A stretch of 64,000 bases of DNA, from contig CM069449.1 in NCBI GenBank assembly GCA_035610835.1, positions 59,386,183-59,450,182 of the forward strand, written 5' to 3'. Both the position numbers and the translations under genes were made by a program. The stretch comes from Ophiura sarsii (taxonomy: Eukaryota > Echinodermata > Ophiuroidea > Amphilepidida > Ophiuridae). Below are positions 24,871 to 36,768 of this stretch, piece after piece (positions within the stretch are counted from its first letter, which is position 1; each line of letters starts with the position of its first letter). The notes under the pieces are model-generated. The model searched no databases and had not been told where the DNA came from. It saw only the letters and a list, made by a program, of their open reading frames with translations.

Positions 24871-25482
24871 TTCATGTGGGTCAAAGTATCAAGTTATATT
24901 CTTTATATTATTTAGCTATATTATAATCTTTATTCCATGAGAATTCCCAAGGGCCAATCATGACCTTTGGGTCAAAGGTCTAGGAGGGGTCACTACAGGT
25001 CAAAAAGCTACCTCGATGGCTCGACTAAGCACCAAGTCTGTATTGTCACATGCTTACATTGAAAAGAAATCGATAACTTCTATGCGTACGTATTGTTTTT
25101 GTTAACAAGTAATTAGGTCTAAATATGAAACCGTCTAAATGTGAGTACATTTATTGGATTTGTTCAACAAAATATCAACTTTAATGTATATCTACAATCC
25201 TGATGAACTTATTCAAAAAAAAAAGTAATTAGGTGATTTATGCATGTGCTGAATCGGTATAGTAATTACAAGGTTCATATATCCATAATAGTTGCATGAG
25301 CTCCATATTAGGTGCTTTATCATCTATCGCGACGATCTAACGGCGGAGGAATATTTTCTGAACATCCATGCACCTATCGGTCGGTAAGCACTTGTATGGA
25401 AACATAGTACATGTAATAGTTATAGTTGTCGGACCGGTAAACTTGTGTGTTTAGAACAAGTAAGCGACTGTACATCGTAGCC

Positions 25483-27555
25483 ATGAGCGAACCTCCTGAC
25501 AATATCGACATAACCATTGGACCTGGTCCTACAAATGCAACGATCGAGGTGGCGGAAAGTGGTAAGTCTAGCAATTGTTATCATAGTAGGCTATAGCATA
25601 AACAAAAATTAAAAGTCAACAATTTCGGTTAAGGAAAGCTATATACAATAACACAGGGACTCTACTTGGTTGCGTAATTAGAAATCTTTTAAAAATCCTG
25701 TGATAAATACAGCATGTCCCAAAAATTAGGTCAAAAACAGGAGAGTTTATTATATTACTTAAGAAAAAGACCAAAACCATTTGTGAGCTAGCAGCATTAT
25801 TTACAGAAATATAACAATGACAGACAAAACCCTTGATTGGTTAAATTGTATACCGGTTATCAGTATTTTAGAGTCGTGAAAAATATGCCCCTGTATTATA
25901 ACTGGAATTCCCAACGGTTAAAAAGCAACACAAGTTGGCTCTTCCCATACACAGAGGGGAATGTTTTCTGGCATAGCTCACTTATACGATGTGTATCCCG
26001 TTACTGGAATTGGTGAGATTTACCAAATGACACGAACCCAACCCTAACAATTCCGGGATGGAATGTGGGCAAAATTATCCGGGTGGAAATGAGCAGAATT
26101 AAGCGAGTATACGGCCCCGCCGGTGCGGGATTCGAACCGGGGACTTTATGGGGGTTCTAGGCTGTTAAGGGTATATAGACACTTTTCATCATAATCAAAC
26201 CAAGAAACAATTCGAGTTATGTAGAGGGTTCCATCAAATCATAATGTTCTCTTCTATTGACATTTCGTTCAGACCCGGTCATCACAAACCCCTACGACAT
26301 CGAGAAGATCGACAAAGATGGAACGTCTACTTATACTATGACATATACGGCTAAGAATCAGGTGTTGGTAGAGTGGTCATGGTCCAAATCGTCTTCTACA
26401 CGTTGTCATTTTCTACAAAGCAATAAGGGGCCGAACATTGGAACAACTTCAATCACGGTTAAGGGAGCGCAAGAGAAAGACGCGGGAATATACTATTTGA
26501 CCGTCGAAGACAATAAAACGCACAAGAAAACACCAGTACAATTCGAACTCAAACTAAGCAGCGGTGGTGAGTATTATAGACCAAGTCACCACCAGTCATT
26601 ATTGCGTTGTCTCTGCAGTAACATTACGATGTCCCTGCATTGAAACTGTGGTGTCTCTGCAGTGTCACTGCGGCATGCCTGCAGTAAAATTGTCATGTTT
26701 TCCAGTAATATTGTGGTGTCCCTGGAATAAAACTACTATATCTCTGCAGTCACATAGGGTTGTCCCTTCAGTAAATTGTACCTCTGTAGACATAGTGATG
26801 TTACTAGGCCTACATTAATACGTGTCCCTGCAGTATTATAGTGGTGTACCTACAGTAAAAGTGTGGTGTCCCTGCAATGACACCGCGGTGTCTCTACATT
26901 AGAGATGTGAAGTCTACTGTCCCCTCTAAAACTATCATATCCTTGCATAAGCATTACATAATAGTATGCACTATTTATTCATGCAGTGATTGCTATAATC
27001 AGATGTCCCACGCTAAGTGAATTAAATTCAACTGGCCAAATTGAGTTAGCGCTCGACGGATCGGTGTTTTACATAATTTGAAAAGCCACATGTAATAAAT
27101 TGATTTTAAAATGACATTGATCGTTGGGTCTAAACCTAAAAGTTCGAAAGACCCCTATTTAACCAAATGTATAGACACCTAAGGGAGCAGTTCCATTTGT
27201 ACGCGATAAAAATTGCGAGAATGTTCCGGGCCCCGATGAGTTTTTTTATCAGGCCCCGATGAGATTTTTAGCGCGTACAGTGAGGGGCGAGTAGCAAAGG
27301 ATTATTTATCGAGTAGCGAAGTTCAAATATAACGAAAATATATTATTCTGACAGAGGCCTCGTGTCGGGCCCCGATGTCTATTTTATCGGGGCCTGATGT
27401 CTATTTTAGCGCGTATCAACTTGAAAAACATCGGGTCCAAAACATATCAGGCCCCGGTACAGTCGCGATAAATTTATCGCGTATAGGCTAAATGGAACTG
27501 CTCCGTAACATTATGTTGAAACTTCTTGTTCTTGTTTTATTCAACAGCACCGTGA
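25483..27555 (+). CDS. Unit 4: single Ig-like domain protein, 3 exons
   Basis: Exon 1 is 25483-25561 (MSEPPDNIDITIGPGPTNAT ... VAESG, donor GTAAGT). Exon 2 is 26273-26566 (acceptor TCGTTCAG, donor GTGAGT), reading DPVITNPYDIEKID, then YTAKNQVLVEWSWSK, then TTSITVKGAQEKDAGIYYLT and VEDNKTHKK. Exon 3 begins at 27548 and supplies GCA CCG TGA, so the stop is at 27553-27555 and the protein has 126 residues. The exon-3 UTR is shared with unit 3 (AACCAGTAACCAA and the bases after it). Intron 1 contains a tRNA-like fragment and intron 2 holds the GTGTCCCTGCAG satellite and an inverted-repeat element. It is a paralogue of unit 3 by segmental duplication and the junctions keep frame throughout. Confidence 0.82.
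26105..26160 (-). repeat. tRNA-derived (B-box) fragment in intron 1 of unit 4
   Basis: On the minus strand GGTTCGAATCC is a perfect pol III B-box, within CCCCGGTTCGAATCCCGCAC. The T-stem does not pair well and no A-box or cloverleaf is found, so it is a SINE or tRNA relic rather than a gene. Confidence 0.45.
26590..26950. repeat. GTGTCCCTGCAGTAA satellite, intron 2 of unit 4
   Basis: Degenerate copies of GTGTCTCTGCAGTAACAT and GTGTCCCTGCAG. This is the counterpart of the array in intron 2 of unit 3. Confidence 0.75.
27184..27504. mobile_element. MITE with GGAGCAGTTCCATTT inverted ends, intron 2 of unit 4
   Basis: GGAGCAGTTCCATTT on the left is inverted at the right end as AAATGGAACTGCTCC, followed inward by matching CGCGATAAA and TTTATCGCG. 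The interior repeats GGGCCCCGATG. No clear target duplication is seen, and unit 3 lacks the element. Confidence 0.7.
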
Positions 27556-28014
27556 TGTAAATATTCAGTAACCAGTAACCAAGCGACTTTTCAAGACATC
27601 CTCAAACTACAACCAATGGAGTATCCGCATCTCAACTTCACTGCACAACATTAAATTTGATTCCCAAAGTGTTATGGTCAATATATGGTCAATCTTTATA
27701 ACATGCACAGATTGAGTGTCGCGCAAGCGATTGTTGACACTGAGAGACCGTAGTATACGAATTCGGCAAAGAAATGCTGTTGCATAATATTCTTTAGATT
27801 GTTCCAGGATCATACATTGCAACGATGAGTTTACAGGTACCTAGCCAGGGTCAGAGACATTCTCTGAGACCAGCATAATCGAGGCCAAATGCTGAAGTAT
27901 CACAGACTTGCGAGAACATTTCTAAATATTAATTAAATATTATTAACGTCTATTTACTACGCTAGGTGTTTGATTGCTACACATGAGTATGAGGTATATT
28001 AAATTAAAACACTA

Positions 28015-28731
28015 CAGCGTGTCCCCAAAAATTGGGTCCAAAAACTGGAGAGCTTATACCTAAAAAAGTAGGATACATAGCACGTTCATATTTATGGATA
28101 TACAAGTAAGTCTATCTGACCTTAAGTGGTGAAACTGTAAGACCAGTCTAATGCCAACTTTTTGAAATACACAGATTTGAATAGAGCGTGGTCAGAACCA
28201 TCGTGTCCCGAATTTGCCCATGGACCGCCCATGTTGCATTTGCGCATTGTTCTGACTTCATCAACGTTTTGCCTTTGAATTTATTATTTACAATGCCTTA
28301 GGCAGGAAACATCTTCATCACATTAGTGAATTCAAAAAAGTCTAAATAAAAATCAATAAATACTGCCACGCTTTGTAGCAGGTCGTCAGAATTGGAAACC
28401 AGCCATTAAATGTCATTCATCTCATCAAATGAATTAGAGGCAGGGTATAAGGCGCTCTAACATTTTCTAATATCTTTAATTTAACGTGCACACAGATGCA
28501 ACGTTAAAATAGGTGGTAAATTGCTAAAATCGAGACACGGGTTCTGACCACGCTACATTCAAATCTTTGTCATTCCAGAAGTTGACATCGGATTGGTCTA
28601 ACAATTTCACCAATCAAGGTCAAGTACATTTACTTTCATATACCCAAATATCATGCATTTAAGTTATAATTTGTGCATTTAAGGTTATAAGCGCTCCGGT
28701 TTTTGGACCCAGTTTTTCGGGACACGCTGTT
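28015..28731. mobile_element. MITE with about 200-bp inverted repeats
   Basis: ACAGCGTGTCCCCAAAAATT at the left end is inverted at the right end (TTTTTCGGGACACGCTGT). Matching runs about 200 bases inward to GCGTGGTCAGAAC and its inverse. Related single ends occur in intron 1 of unit 3 (near 20488) and of unit 4 (near 25706). Confidence 0.75.
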
Positions 28732-28926
28732 TGAGGTGCAGTTTGTGCAGTTTGCTACCTTTTTAGGCGAGAAACCTAAGGTCCGCGTAAGCGAGAAACC
28801 TAAGGTAAGAAACTGCACCTTTAAGTGTTTTTATTTGATGTATAGTTCTACTTTACATGGTTTTGAGCACTATCTTATATTATATTGATACTTTTGTCTC
28901 GTCTGAAGTACGAGGTATACGGTGTA

Positions 28927-29524
28927 CAGGGCGAGTCAGAACGAACGGGCCCTTTTTCACAAAGGCGTCACAAAAAATGTATGTGTGCATATTCAAAACC
29001 ATTTAAAAATAATTTTAAAAATCGACCATTGCATCATCATGTTACACTTATTTTAGTAAAGCCCCAAATTTTGGAGCCAATCCACGGAATGGTCGAATTA
29101 TCAAGCCATTGATGAGGTTCGCTCTCTGAATAAGTCGAAAATGCCTCTTTTTACATTTCTGTCTTGAATCAGGGCTTTATTCTTCATAATTCCACAGTTC
29201 TATTAATTTCTAGTCATTTTAATATTTTGCATCTAACATTTATGTGCCTTTTCATGTTTTTCTCTAGTTTCATTGGTGGCATCTCTGATCACAGCCGCCC
29301 AACAATACCATGTGTTATTGACATTCCGTGGATTGGCTTAAAAATACCGGATTCTGCTAAACGTGTTGTAACATTATGACGCAATGTTCGAATTCAAAAA
29401 TTCTTTTTTTGAATGAAAGTTAAATATGTGGTGTTTGACGCGCTATCATTGTATTTGAATATGCAGTCTTGCAATATCTGTGGCGCTTTCTCTAAATAGT
29501 GCCCGTTCTTTCTGACTCACCCTG
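28927..29524. mobile_element. TA-flanked MITE, CAGGGYGAGTCAGAA ends
   Basis: CAGGGCGAGTCAGAACGAAC is inverted at the right end (GTTCTTTCTGACTCACCCTG), with TA on both sides. The ends resemble those of the element at 647-1314. Short open frames inside have no known domain. Confidence 0.75.
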
Positions 29525-29879
29525 TACATCGAACCTATTTGACAAATGGATGTATTGCACACACAGCGGCCGTATAATATACTTTATTTTGATATGGTAT
29601 GTGTTTTGTTTTTGTTGTTGTATGCAAATATCTGGGTCAAATTATGAAAAAGTCTCTTACTGAAATATCGTTGCTTTATGTTTCAAGATTGATGTCTAAG
29701 ATTTATAGAATAAAGTTACGCTGTTAGATATGACAAAAGTGTCTCTGCTAAACGTGTCTGTCTCTACAAGATATGTCCAGTGTCTATGCTTGACATTTAG
29801 TCTCTGTTATATTGCAAGTGTATTTACTACATATTTGTATATTTGCGTTTGTCTGGGCTTGAAAAGTGTATATGTTTGA

Positions 29880-31640
29880 TAAATATACAGTGTTCCTAAC
29901 AGTGTCGCTTGATATGTACAGTGTCTTTGCTTGATATGAACAGTGTCTTTGCTTGGTATGTACAGTGTCTTTGCTTGGTATGTACAGTGTCTTTGCTTGG
30001 TATGTACAGTGTCTTTGCTTGATATGTACAGTGTCTTTGCTTGGTATGTACAGTGTCTTTGCTTGGTATGTACAGTGTCTTTGCTTGATATGTACAGTGT
30101 CGTTGCTTGATATGTAGAGTGTCTTTGCTTGGTATGTACAGTGTCTTGGTTAGTATGTACAGACTCATAGGTGCAGTATATCAGTGTGCCTGATATGTGC
30201 AGTATCCTTGCCAAAATGTGCAGTGTCTATGTCTGATATGCGCAGTGTCTTTATCTGATATGTGCAGTATCTTTGCATGATGTGTGCAGTATGCAGTGTA
30301 TTTTTCCGATGTGTGATGTCTTTGTCTGATAAGTGATAAGTTCAGTATCTGTGCCTGATGCGTGCAGTGTCTTTGCCGTGCCTGATATGTGCAGTATCTT
30401 TGCCTGATATGTGCAGTATCTTTGCCTGATATGTGCAGTATCTTTGTCTGATATGTGCAGTATCTTTGTCTGATATGTGCAGTGTCTTTGTCTGATATGT
30501 GCAGTGTCTTTGCCGTGCCTGATATGTGGAGTATCTTTGCCTGATATGTGCAGTATCTTTGCCTGATATGTGCAGTATCTTTGTCTGATATGTGCAGTAT
30601 CTTTGCCTGATATGTGCAGTATCTTTGTCTGATATGTGCAGTGTCTTTGTCTGATATGTGCAGTGTCTTTGTCTGATATGTGCAGTATCTGTGCATGTGT
30701 GCAGTGTCTTTGCCTGATGTGTGCAGTGTATTTTCCCGATGTGTGATGTCTGTCTGATAAGTGCAACATCTGTGCCTGATGTGTGCAGTGTCTTTGCCTA
30801 ATATGTGCAGTTTCTTTGCCTGATATGTGCTGTTTCTTTACCTGATATGTGCAGTGTCTTTGCCTGATGTGTGCAGTGTCTTTGCCTAATATGTTCAGTT
30901 TCTTTGCCTGATATGTGCAGTGTCTTTGCCTGATATGTGCAGTGTCTTTGCCTGATGTGTGCAGTGTATTTTCCCGATGTGTGATGTCTGTCTGATAAGT
31001 GCAACATCTGTGCCTGATGTGTGCAGTGTCTTTGCCTAATATGTGCAGTTTCTTTGCCTGATATGTGCTGTTTCTTTACCTGATATGTGCAGTGTCTTTG
31101 CCTGATGTGTGCAGTGTCTTTGCCTAATATGTTCAGTTTCTTTACCTGATATGTGCAGTGTCTTTGCCTGATGTGTGCAGTGTCTTTGCCTGATATGTGC
31201 AGTGTCTTTGCCTGATGTGTGCAGTGTCTTTGCCTGATATGTGCAGTTTCTTTGCCTGATGTGTGCAGTGTCTTTGCCTGATATGTGCAGTGTCTTTGCC
31301 TGATGTGTGCAGTGTCTTTGCCTAATATGTTCAGTTTCTTTGCCTGATGTGTGCAGTGTCTTTGCCTGATATGTGCAGTTTCTTTGCCTGATATGTACAC
31401 TGTCTTTGCCTGGTATGTGGGGTATCTTTGCCTACCAATGTGCAGTATCTATGTGCAGTGTCTTTGCCTAATATGTGCAGTGTCTTTGCCTAATATGTGC
31501 AGTGTCTTTGCCTAACATGTGCAGTGTCTTTGTCTGATATGTACAATATCGTTGCCTGATATGTACAGTATCTTTACCTAATATGTTCAGTGACTTTACT
31601 TGATATGGGCAGTATCTTTGCCTAATATGTGTAGTGTATA
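29880..31640. repeat. 22-bp satellite, two sub-arrays
   Basis: The monomer is CAGTGTCTTTGCYTGATATG plus two bases. 29890-30170 uses GCTTGGTATGTA variants, and 30190-31640 uses GCCTGATATGTG variants with a higher-order block repeated at about 30710 and 30950. Long minus-strand frames here are by-products of the repeat. Nothing else gene-like is seen from 31640 to 31936. Confidence 0.92.
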
Positions 31641-31936
31641 TGCGTGATATCTGACTTATAAGTAGGTTTGCTTCAGGGTCCCTGTTCGTGATATACAATT
31701 TAATTGAAATGAACAGCACTGCCCTCACATAGTTATTCATATTACTAAGCGTTGTTAAATGTTTGGGTATGCATGGTTTAACCAGTCACTCATGTTATAT
31801 CCAACCTTTAATGCACACCAGTGTCTACGGATACAGTTAAGTGATTATAAGTATTAAACTTCACTACGTCACAGGTCTGTACCGAAATCACAACCTTCAC
31901 TTTTCTCCATCTGATCAGCGAAAAACATCCAGAAAT

Positions 31937-32538
31937 ATGGGCAACACTCAATCGGAACCAGTTGAAATTATCATTGATTCCAGATATCCACCGGTTCATA
32001 ATCATTATTATGAACCGCACGAGAAAGGTAGGTGGTCCTTCATGTGTCATATAATGATATAATGCGATTTTATGCCACTGGTATTGTCTACATAGGTCAC
32101 ATTGTAAAATGGGTAAATCCAAATTTTGAGTTTATTTTCCGAGTCTTAGGTTAAAGGGAGTGGACTCGTCCCGTTCTCCCCGTGTTTTACTGTATTATAT
32201 TCACGATAACTTATTTATTATGTTCTTGTATAGATCCCGTTATCCATACCCAGCTTCAAGACGTCATTTTAAGTCAAGGAGACGATCAACTATTTAAGGT
32301 GGAGTACCAAACGCGACCTGAAAGCAGAGGAAAACTGAAGATTATCGTGGAGCACAACGACTCGATTGTCAAGGAAGGAAGTCCCGCGGCACACAAAGGG
32401 GTGACTACGCTGAGATTGCACGCAAACGGCCAAAACGTGTATGGAATATGGACGGTTCATGTTTTGGATCTGAATTTTAAGAGATTAGCGTCCACACAGT
32501 GTACGATTACACAGCCCCGTAATATGTGTGGGTACTGA
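31937..32538 (+). CDS. Unit 5: divergent Ig-like domain protein, possible N-myristoylation
   Basis: Exon 1 is 31937-32027 (MGNTQSEPVEIIIDSRYPP ... EPHEKG, donor GTAGGT). Exon 2 is 32234-32538 (acceptor TTGTATAG), giving 131 residues. M-G-N-T-Q-S fits the N-myristoylation consensus well. The domain starts DPVIHTQLQDVILSQGDDQ and has FKVEYQTRPESRGKLKIIVE, then GVTTLRLHANGQNVYGIWTV and HVLDLN, ending STQCTITQP. The usual C-strand tryptophan is replaced (KLKIIVEHND), so this is the most divergent member, recognised by exon phase, the DPVI start and the G-strand cysteine. No third exon is identified. It stands between the unit 3/4 and unit 6/7 blocks and has no close paralogue in the window. Confidence 0.78.
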
Positions 32539-33907
32539 AATGTTAAATAGAATGTGCGGTCTGTTCAGATATTACAACTCCCTCTGCTGATTTCTTTTGC
32601 TTATTAGTACTTGGATAGCTAGAATTATTTCTGTCTGGGCTGATTTTAGCGAGGCAATCATTAACTATTGCCTAACTCACCGCAACAAATTTTGACTGCT
32701 TTTTATTCGGGAGTTAGTAAAAACATATTCATTTTCGATAATATTGATATCATGGATCTATCCTTCTTCATAGATAGCAGTGTTTGGTTTTGTTAAGTAG
32801 TAGGCCAGCCGCCAGTCTATGACCTCAAAACCATCCCGAAGGAAATTGCAGTAATTTGCTTCTTTACCATCGCCAGGAGACAATACCATCTTTATTTTAG
32901 CAGCTTGTTCACCGTAGAATCATTTACTACACGAAAGTCTATACAATTACGAAAGAAAGTATTTGAAATAGATGTTCGCGAGTTTTAAAATTTCCATGCG
33001 ATAATCATCGTGATAAGATTAGTCTATAATATCTAAACCAACTCTAATTATCATCATCATGAAAAGATAATACACATAAACTAGTTATTTGTTTGCAGTC
33101 ATTATTTGTCCTAAAAACATTACATCTTGATATTTCATGAGTCATCTAAGAGTTGCAGATATTGTCATGAGTTGCTGAATGCTATACTATTATTATACAA
33201 ACCGTTCTAGGTGTCTCACTGATGTTGTAAAGACTATCAAGACTGTATTGGCCCAAAGAAGATTTCTTGATGTACCCCATGATGCTTAGCGCCCCTACAG
33301 TACCAGCAGGACTTATCACCAAAACAAACAGTACCACACATGTGTTAAAGTAATTAAAAGCTGGAGGTCGTCTGACCTCTACCATAGTAATACATGTTGC
33401 AGATAGGGTAAACTTGGCCACAAATATGAAAGAAGTTGAATCCCAACTAAAACTTGTATTTATAAAAATATAGGGTCTTTAAAAAAATCAAGAGAGGACT
33501 GTATTCAAGACATATCAATCATTACTTGCAACAGGATTTTCTTAAAGACCCTCGTTTAACAACTTTATAAGCATTTCCTTGCACTGTAATGTCGATGGGA
33601 ACCAGTAGACACTGACACTGGTGACAGAAATCAGTGGTCATGTGATGAAAGTGAAGCATCCTGGGGTGCATCAAGAAATCTTCTTTGGTATTGGCCCATC
33701 AGTGGCGGATTGCCCTCGAGTCTCCATTTCTAAAAGAACCCCTCTGTCTTGTAAAGACGAGTGGGGTTGGGGGTACCCCAATATAAGCGTAGTATCACGA
33801 TTTAATTAACCACTTCACTGTCTTTAAAGGGTGTAGAAGCTATACTTTCCTGACATGGTTTATTCCTTGAGAGACATAAATCCACCGACTGCCCGTATAG
33901 TTGACCA
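32539..33907. other. No gene seen downstream of unit 5; one inverted pair
   Basis: AAGAAGATTTCTTGATG at about 33255 is inverted at about 33675 (CATCAAGAAATCTTCTT), about 400 bases apart, perhaps a MITE relic. No third exon for unit 5 could be identified. Confidence 0.45.
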
Positions 33908-34151
33908 GGGCCATACTTCATAAAACTTAAGACTTATTCTAAAGTGGATTTAAGATAGCGAAGAATTCTTCCCAAATTGATATTTTTTAAGTTGGACCCA
34001 GGTCTTAAGTTTAACATGGATCATATTTCAGGAAGAATGAATCATGAACTCTTAAAACAATTTTCTTTAATAAATTGTGAAAACTAAGAAGAATCACTAT
34101 TCTTAAGTCCAACTACTTAAGAAGATCTTAAAGTTTTATGAAATAGGGCCC
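33908..34151. mobile_element. MITE with GGGCC...TTCATAAAACTT ends
   Basis: GGGCCATACTTCATAAAACT and the inverse AGTTTTATGAAATAGGGCCC bound a 244-base element rich in CTTAAG words. There is no coding capacity. Confidence 0.7.
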
Positions 34152-34576
34152 AGGTCACATAAATATCATGAGGTCTTGTCCAGAGATATTGTTAGAATAT
34201 TACTGCTTATATTTCAATGATGATAAAAAGGGCATTTTCAAGGTTACTATTATATAACGACTCACTGCAACAATATGGACGGACAAGAACTAGAATGCTA
34301 TAATCATGTAAACCGATATTACACTTATAAGTTTAGAAAGAAGGAAACAAGAAGAGATACCTGATTTTGAACCCGTTTCTCCAATATATTCGTGGTGGTC
34401 CTTGATCCTCGGTATTGATGATCGAGAAGAGTACCTAATCGGTATAGAATGGCGTTGATGGACCGTGATGTCACTAAGGAGATGTCCACAAGGGGCGCGA
34501 GCCCTCATCTATATATCATGGAGTACCATTCCTAACCGGGCCTATGTGATAGACTTCTATCAAAGATAAACGTTTG

Positions 34577-34994
34577 TTAAAGGAGGTGTCCCGCAAGCAT
34601 AAAAGTGTGCATTATATGTTAGAAAAATAACTATCGAGCCCAACTTTTGTAATTATATAGAACAAAACACCACACTTATGACAAAAACAAATAAAAACCG
34701 CAATCTCTCAACATGCACTTTTTAAAATTCGCGGCGATCGAAAGTCCCAGTGTCGATGATGTCATAGTTATACAATGCACATGCGCAAATTTTAGCACCG
34801 ATACCCATGACGTCATCGACACCGGGACTTTCGATCGCCGCGAATTTTAAAAATTGCATGTTGAGTGATAGCAGTTTTATTGATTTTTGTGACTACTATG
34901 GTGTTTTGTTCTATATAATTACGTAATTTCGGCTCGATAATTATTTTTCTAACAAATAATGCTCGATGTTGTGCTTGCGGGACCCTTTCTTTAA
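34577..34994. mobile_element. 418-bp palindromic MITE, TTAA ends
   Basis: TTAAAGGAGGTGTCCCGCAA is inverted at the right end as TTGCGGGACCCTTTCTTTAA. The arms pair nearly to the centre (GTCATCGACACCGGGACTTT versus AAGTCCCAGTGTCGATGA). TTAA at both ends suggests a TTAA-targeting family. Confidence 0.8.
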
Positions 34995-35279
34995 GCTAAG
35001 TTATATCTTCAACATTAAACGACATTTGCATTGTGTTATTATTATAATAAATAAAGAATAAAGACAAATATCATCATGTAATTTAATGTGTTTTATCATT
35101 TTGTATTGAATGTTATGCATTTTAAAAGGCTTCTTTCTTAATGTGATCCACGACTATAGCCTACAGGGATTTTGTTAGGTAATTCGAGAATTTCGAGAAT
35201 TTGTCAATCGGAAAAAGAATGGGGCAGGCGTGTGCGCTTAAACTATTCTCGATATGCCTTCATTACACCCATGATATAT

Positions 35280-35443
35280 TACACGCGCATGTCTTCCCAA
35301 AATGCAATATTCGATTTCTTGACACTGGAATGGAGCCCACCCATTAGGAGCCCCCCCCCCCCCCCCCCATTTCAAGTCACTGCCCCTTCTTGCCCCCCCC
35401 CCCCCCCCCCCCCCCCCCAATAAAAAAGTCTAGTTACGCCACT
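35280..35443. mobile_element. Truncated CAGTGGCGTA-type element with poly-C runs
   Basis: The right end GTTACGCCACTG is present, with internal GCATGTCTTCCCAAAATGCA shared with the element at 1368-1610, and C runs at 35351-35368 and 35393-35418. No left end is found. Confidence 0.55.
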
Positions 35444-35635
35444 GCGCTCTTACCATGGTCACAATATCTCCTGGACTATACGAGCAATGATTACATCCTG
35501 ATAATCAACCCTCTTGTTGCACTATCGATATCGGGCGCCAAAATGTACATGGTGTACATTTTATCACAAATTAATACCTATACTCATAACGGGCTTGATC
35601 AGTCGGCGAAATCAAATCACTGATCTCTGGTATAC

Positions 35636-35642
35636 TATAAAA
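35636..35642 (+). promoter_or_regulatory. Candidate TATA box of unit 6
   Basis: TATAAAA at 35636-35642 lies 49 bases upstream of the unit 6 ATG, which would leave a 5' UTR of about 20-25 bases. No equally good box stands at the same place in unit 7, so this is only a candidate. Confidence 0.35.
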
Positions 35643-35690
35643 TAGCTTCAACGCACTTTGTAACGAAATACTACAACACTGGGTCTCAAC

Positions 35691-36198
35691 ATGCAATGCA
35701 TTAACGAAACGTATGGTTTTCAGTGGCCAGTGATGGCTAAGGTTCCACAGACTCATGGACAGGAACCTGGAGAATCGGGTAAGACTTACTGTTTATCATC
35801 AGGATTTTACGAAAAAATATTGACTTTTTGACATTTAGCTTGAGCTAGTCGCACAGGTGCGTGAATGCGAATGGTAATTCATGTATGATAGTGTGTTTTC
35901 CTTTTTCTTGTGTTTATACCAAGGACCGGATATTCTTGAACATCTTCCTGAAGAAATGCAAATGAATTATGGAGTCATTCTTGAACTTCATGTCAAATAC
36001 GCATATTCAAAATACCCCGTAACAATCGGGTGGAAAAAGAACGGAGTACTTGTGCGTGAGGTTGAAGACCGAGCACGTGGCGGCTATACCAAATTAACAA
36101 TTCACAACATCACCCGAAATGGCGAGTACACAGTGGTCATTCGTGACACATACAACCGAAAACAAGCAGAGTCGTCGTGTCGTGTCACGATAAACTAA
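35691..36198 (+). CDS. Unit 6: single Ig-like domain protein
   Basis: Exon 1 is 35691-35778 (MQCINETYGFQWPVMAKVPQ ... EPGESG, donor GTAAGA). Exon 2 is 35924-36198 (acceptor ACCAAG), giving 120 residues. The I-set-like domain spans about residues 31-119: VKYAYSKYPVTIGWKKNG with core W66, then GGYTKLTIHNITRNGEYTVV, IRDTYNRKQ and SSCRVTIN. The canonical Ig cysteine positions are V53 and V100; C115 lies in the last strand. A donor (GTAAGC) follows one base after the stop, and a matching acceptor CTGTCAACAG places a UTR exon at 37442. A TATAAAA box lies about 50 bases before the ATG. It is paired with unit 7 by segmental duplication. Confidence 0.85.
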
Positions 36199-36529
36199 GG
36201 TAAGCCTAATACGTGTATGACATGCACTCAATACAATGGAGAGTCCATAGTCTATACTGATATATCGATATAACTGATACATTGTATAGAAATTATCCTT
36301 AGGCAAAATTGTCTTTAATACCTACCGAAGGCAATTCATAACTAGTGCCTGCTATCCTCATTAGTGAGCGCACTGTCATATAGAAATGATTCATTAGCAT
36401 GTTAACTTTATAATATGCTTTCTTATGTCCTGTCGTGAAACATTATGTTATCTTCAGTGGATATCCCTAATCGTATATACTATCCTATATACATGCTACC
36501 TTCAATATCATATACATTAAACTTGTTAC

Positions 36530-36768
36530 AAGTCTATGATACATGCTTTCTTCAGTAGATAGCATAATACATGTATACATGCTTTCTTCAGTAGATAGCA
36601 TAATACATGTATACATGCTTTCTTCAGTAGATAGCATAATATACATGCTTTCTTCAGTAGATAGCATAATATACATGCTTTCTTCAGTAGATAGCATAAT
36701 ATACATGCTTTCTTCAGTAGATAGCATAATATACATGCTTTCGTCAGTAGATAGCATAATATACAGTA
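36530..36768. repeat. Hairpin satellite in intron 2 of unit 6
   Basis: About seven copies of a 30-36 base unit containing CTTCAGTAGATAGCAT and ATACATGCTTTC. It is a variant of the hairpin satellite of units 8 and 9, with the left stem arm altered here (TGCTTTCT). Confidence 0.8.

Noticed and set aside
29807..31740. Long minus-strand frames with HIRQRYCTYQ-type repeats
   Set aside because: They lie wholly within the 22-bp satellite. The phase rotates every 66 bases and two frames are open together, which is a repeat artefact.
35172..35423. Proline-rich and glycine-rich frames around homopolymers
   Set aside because: They come from poly-C or poly-G runs inside CAGTGGCGTA-type elements (also at 37150 and 51240).
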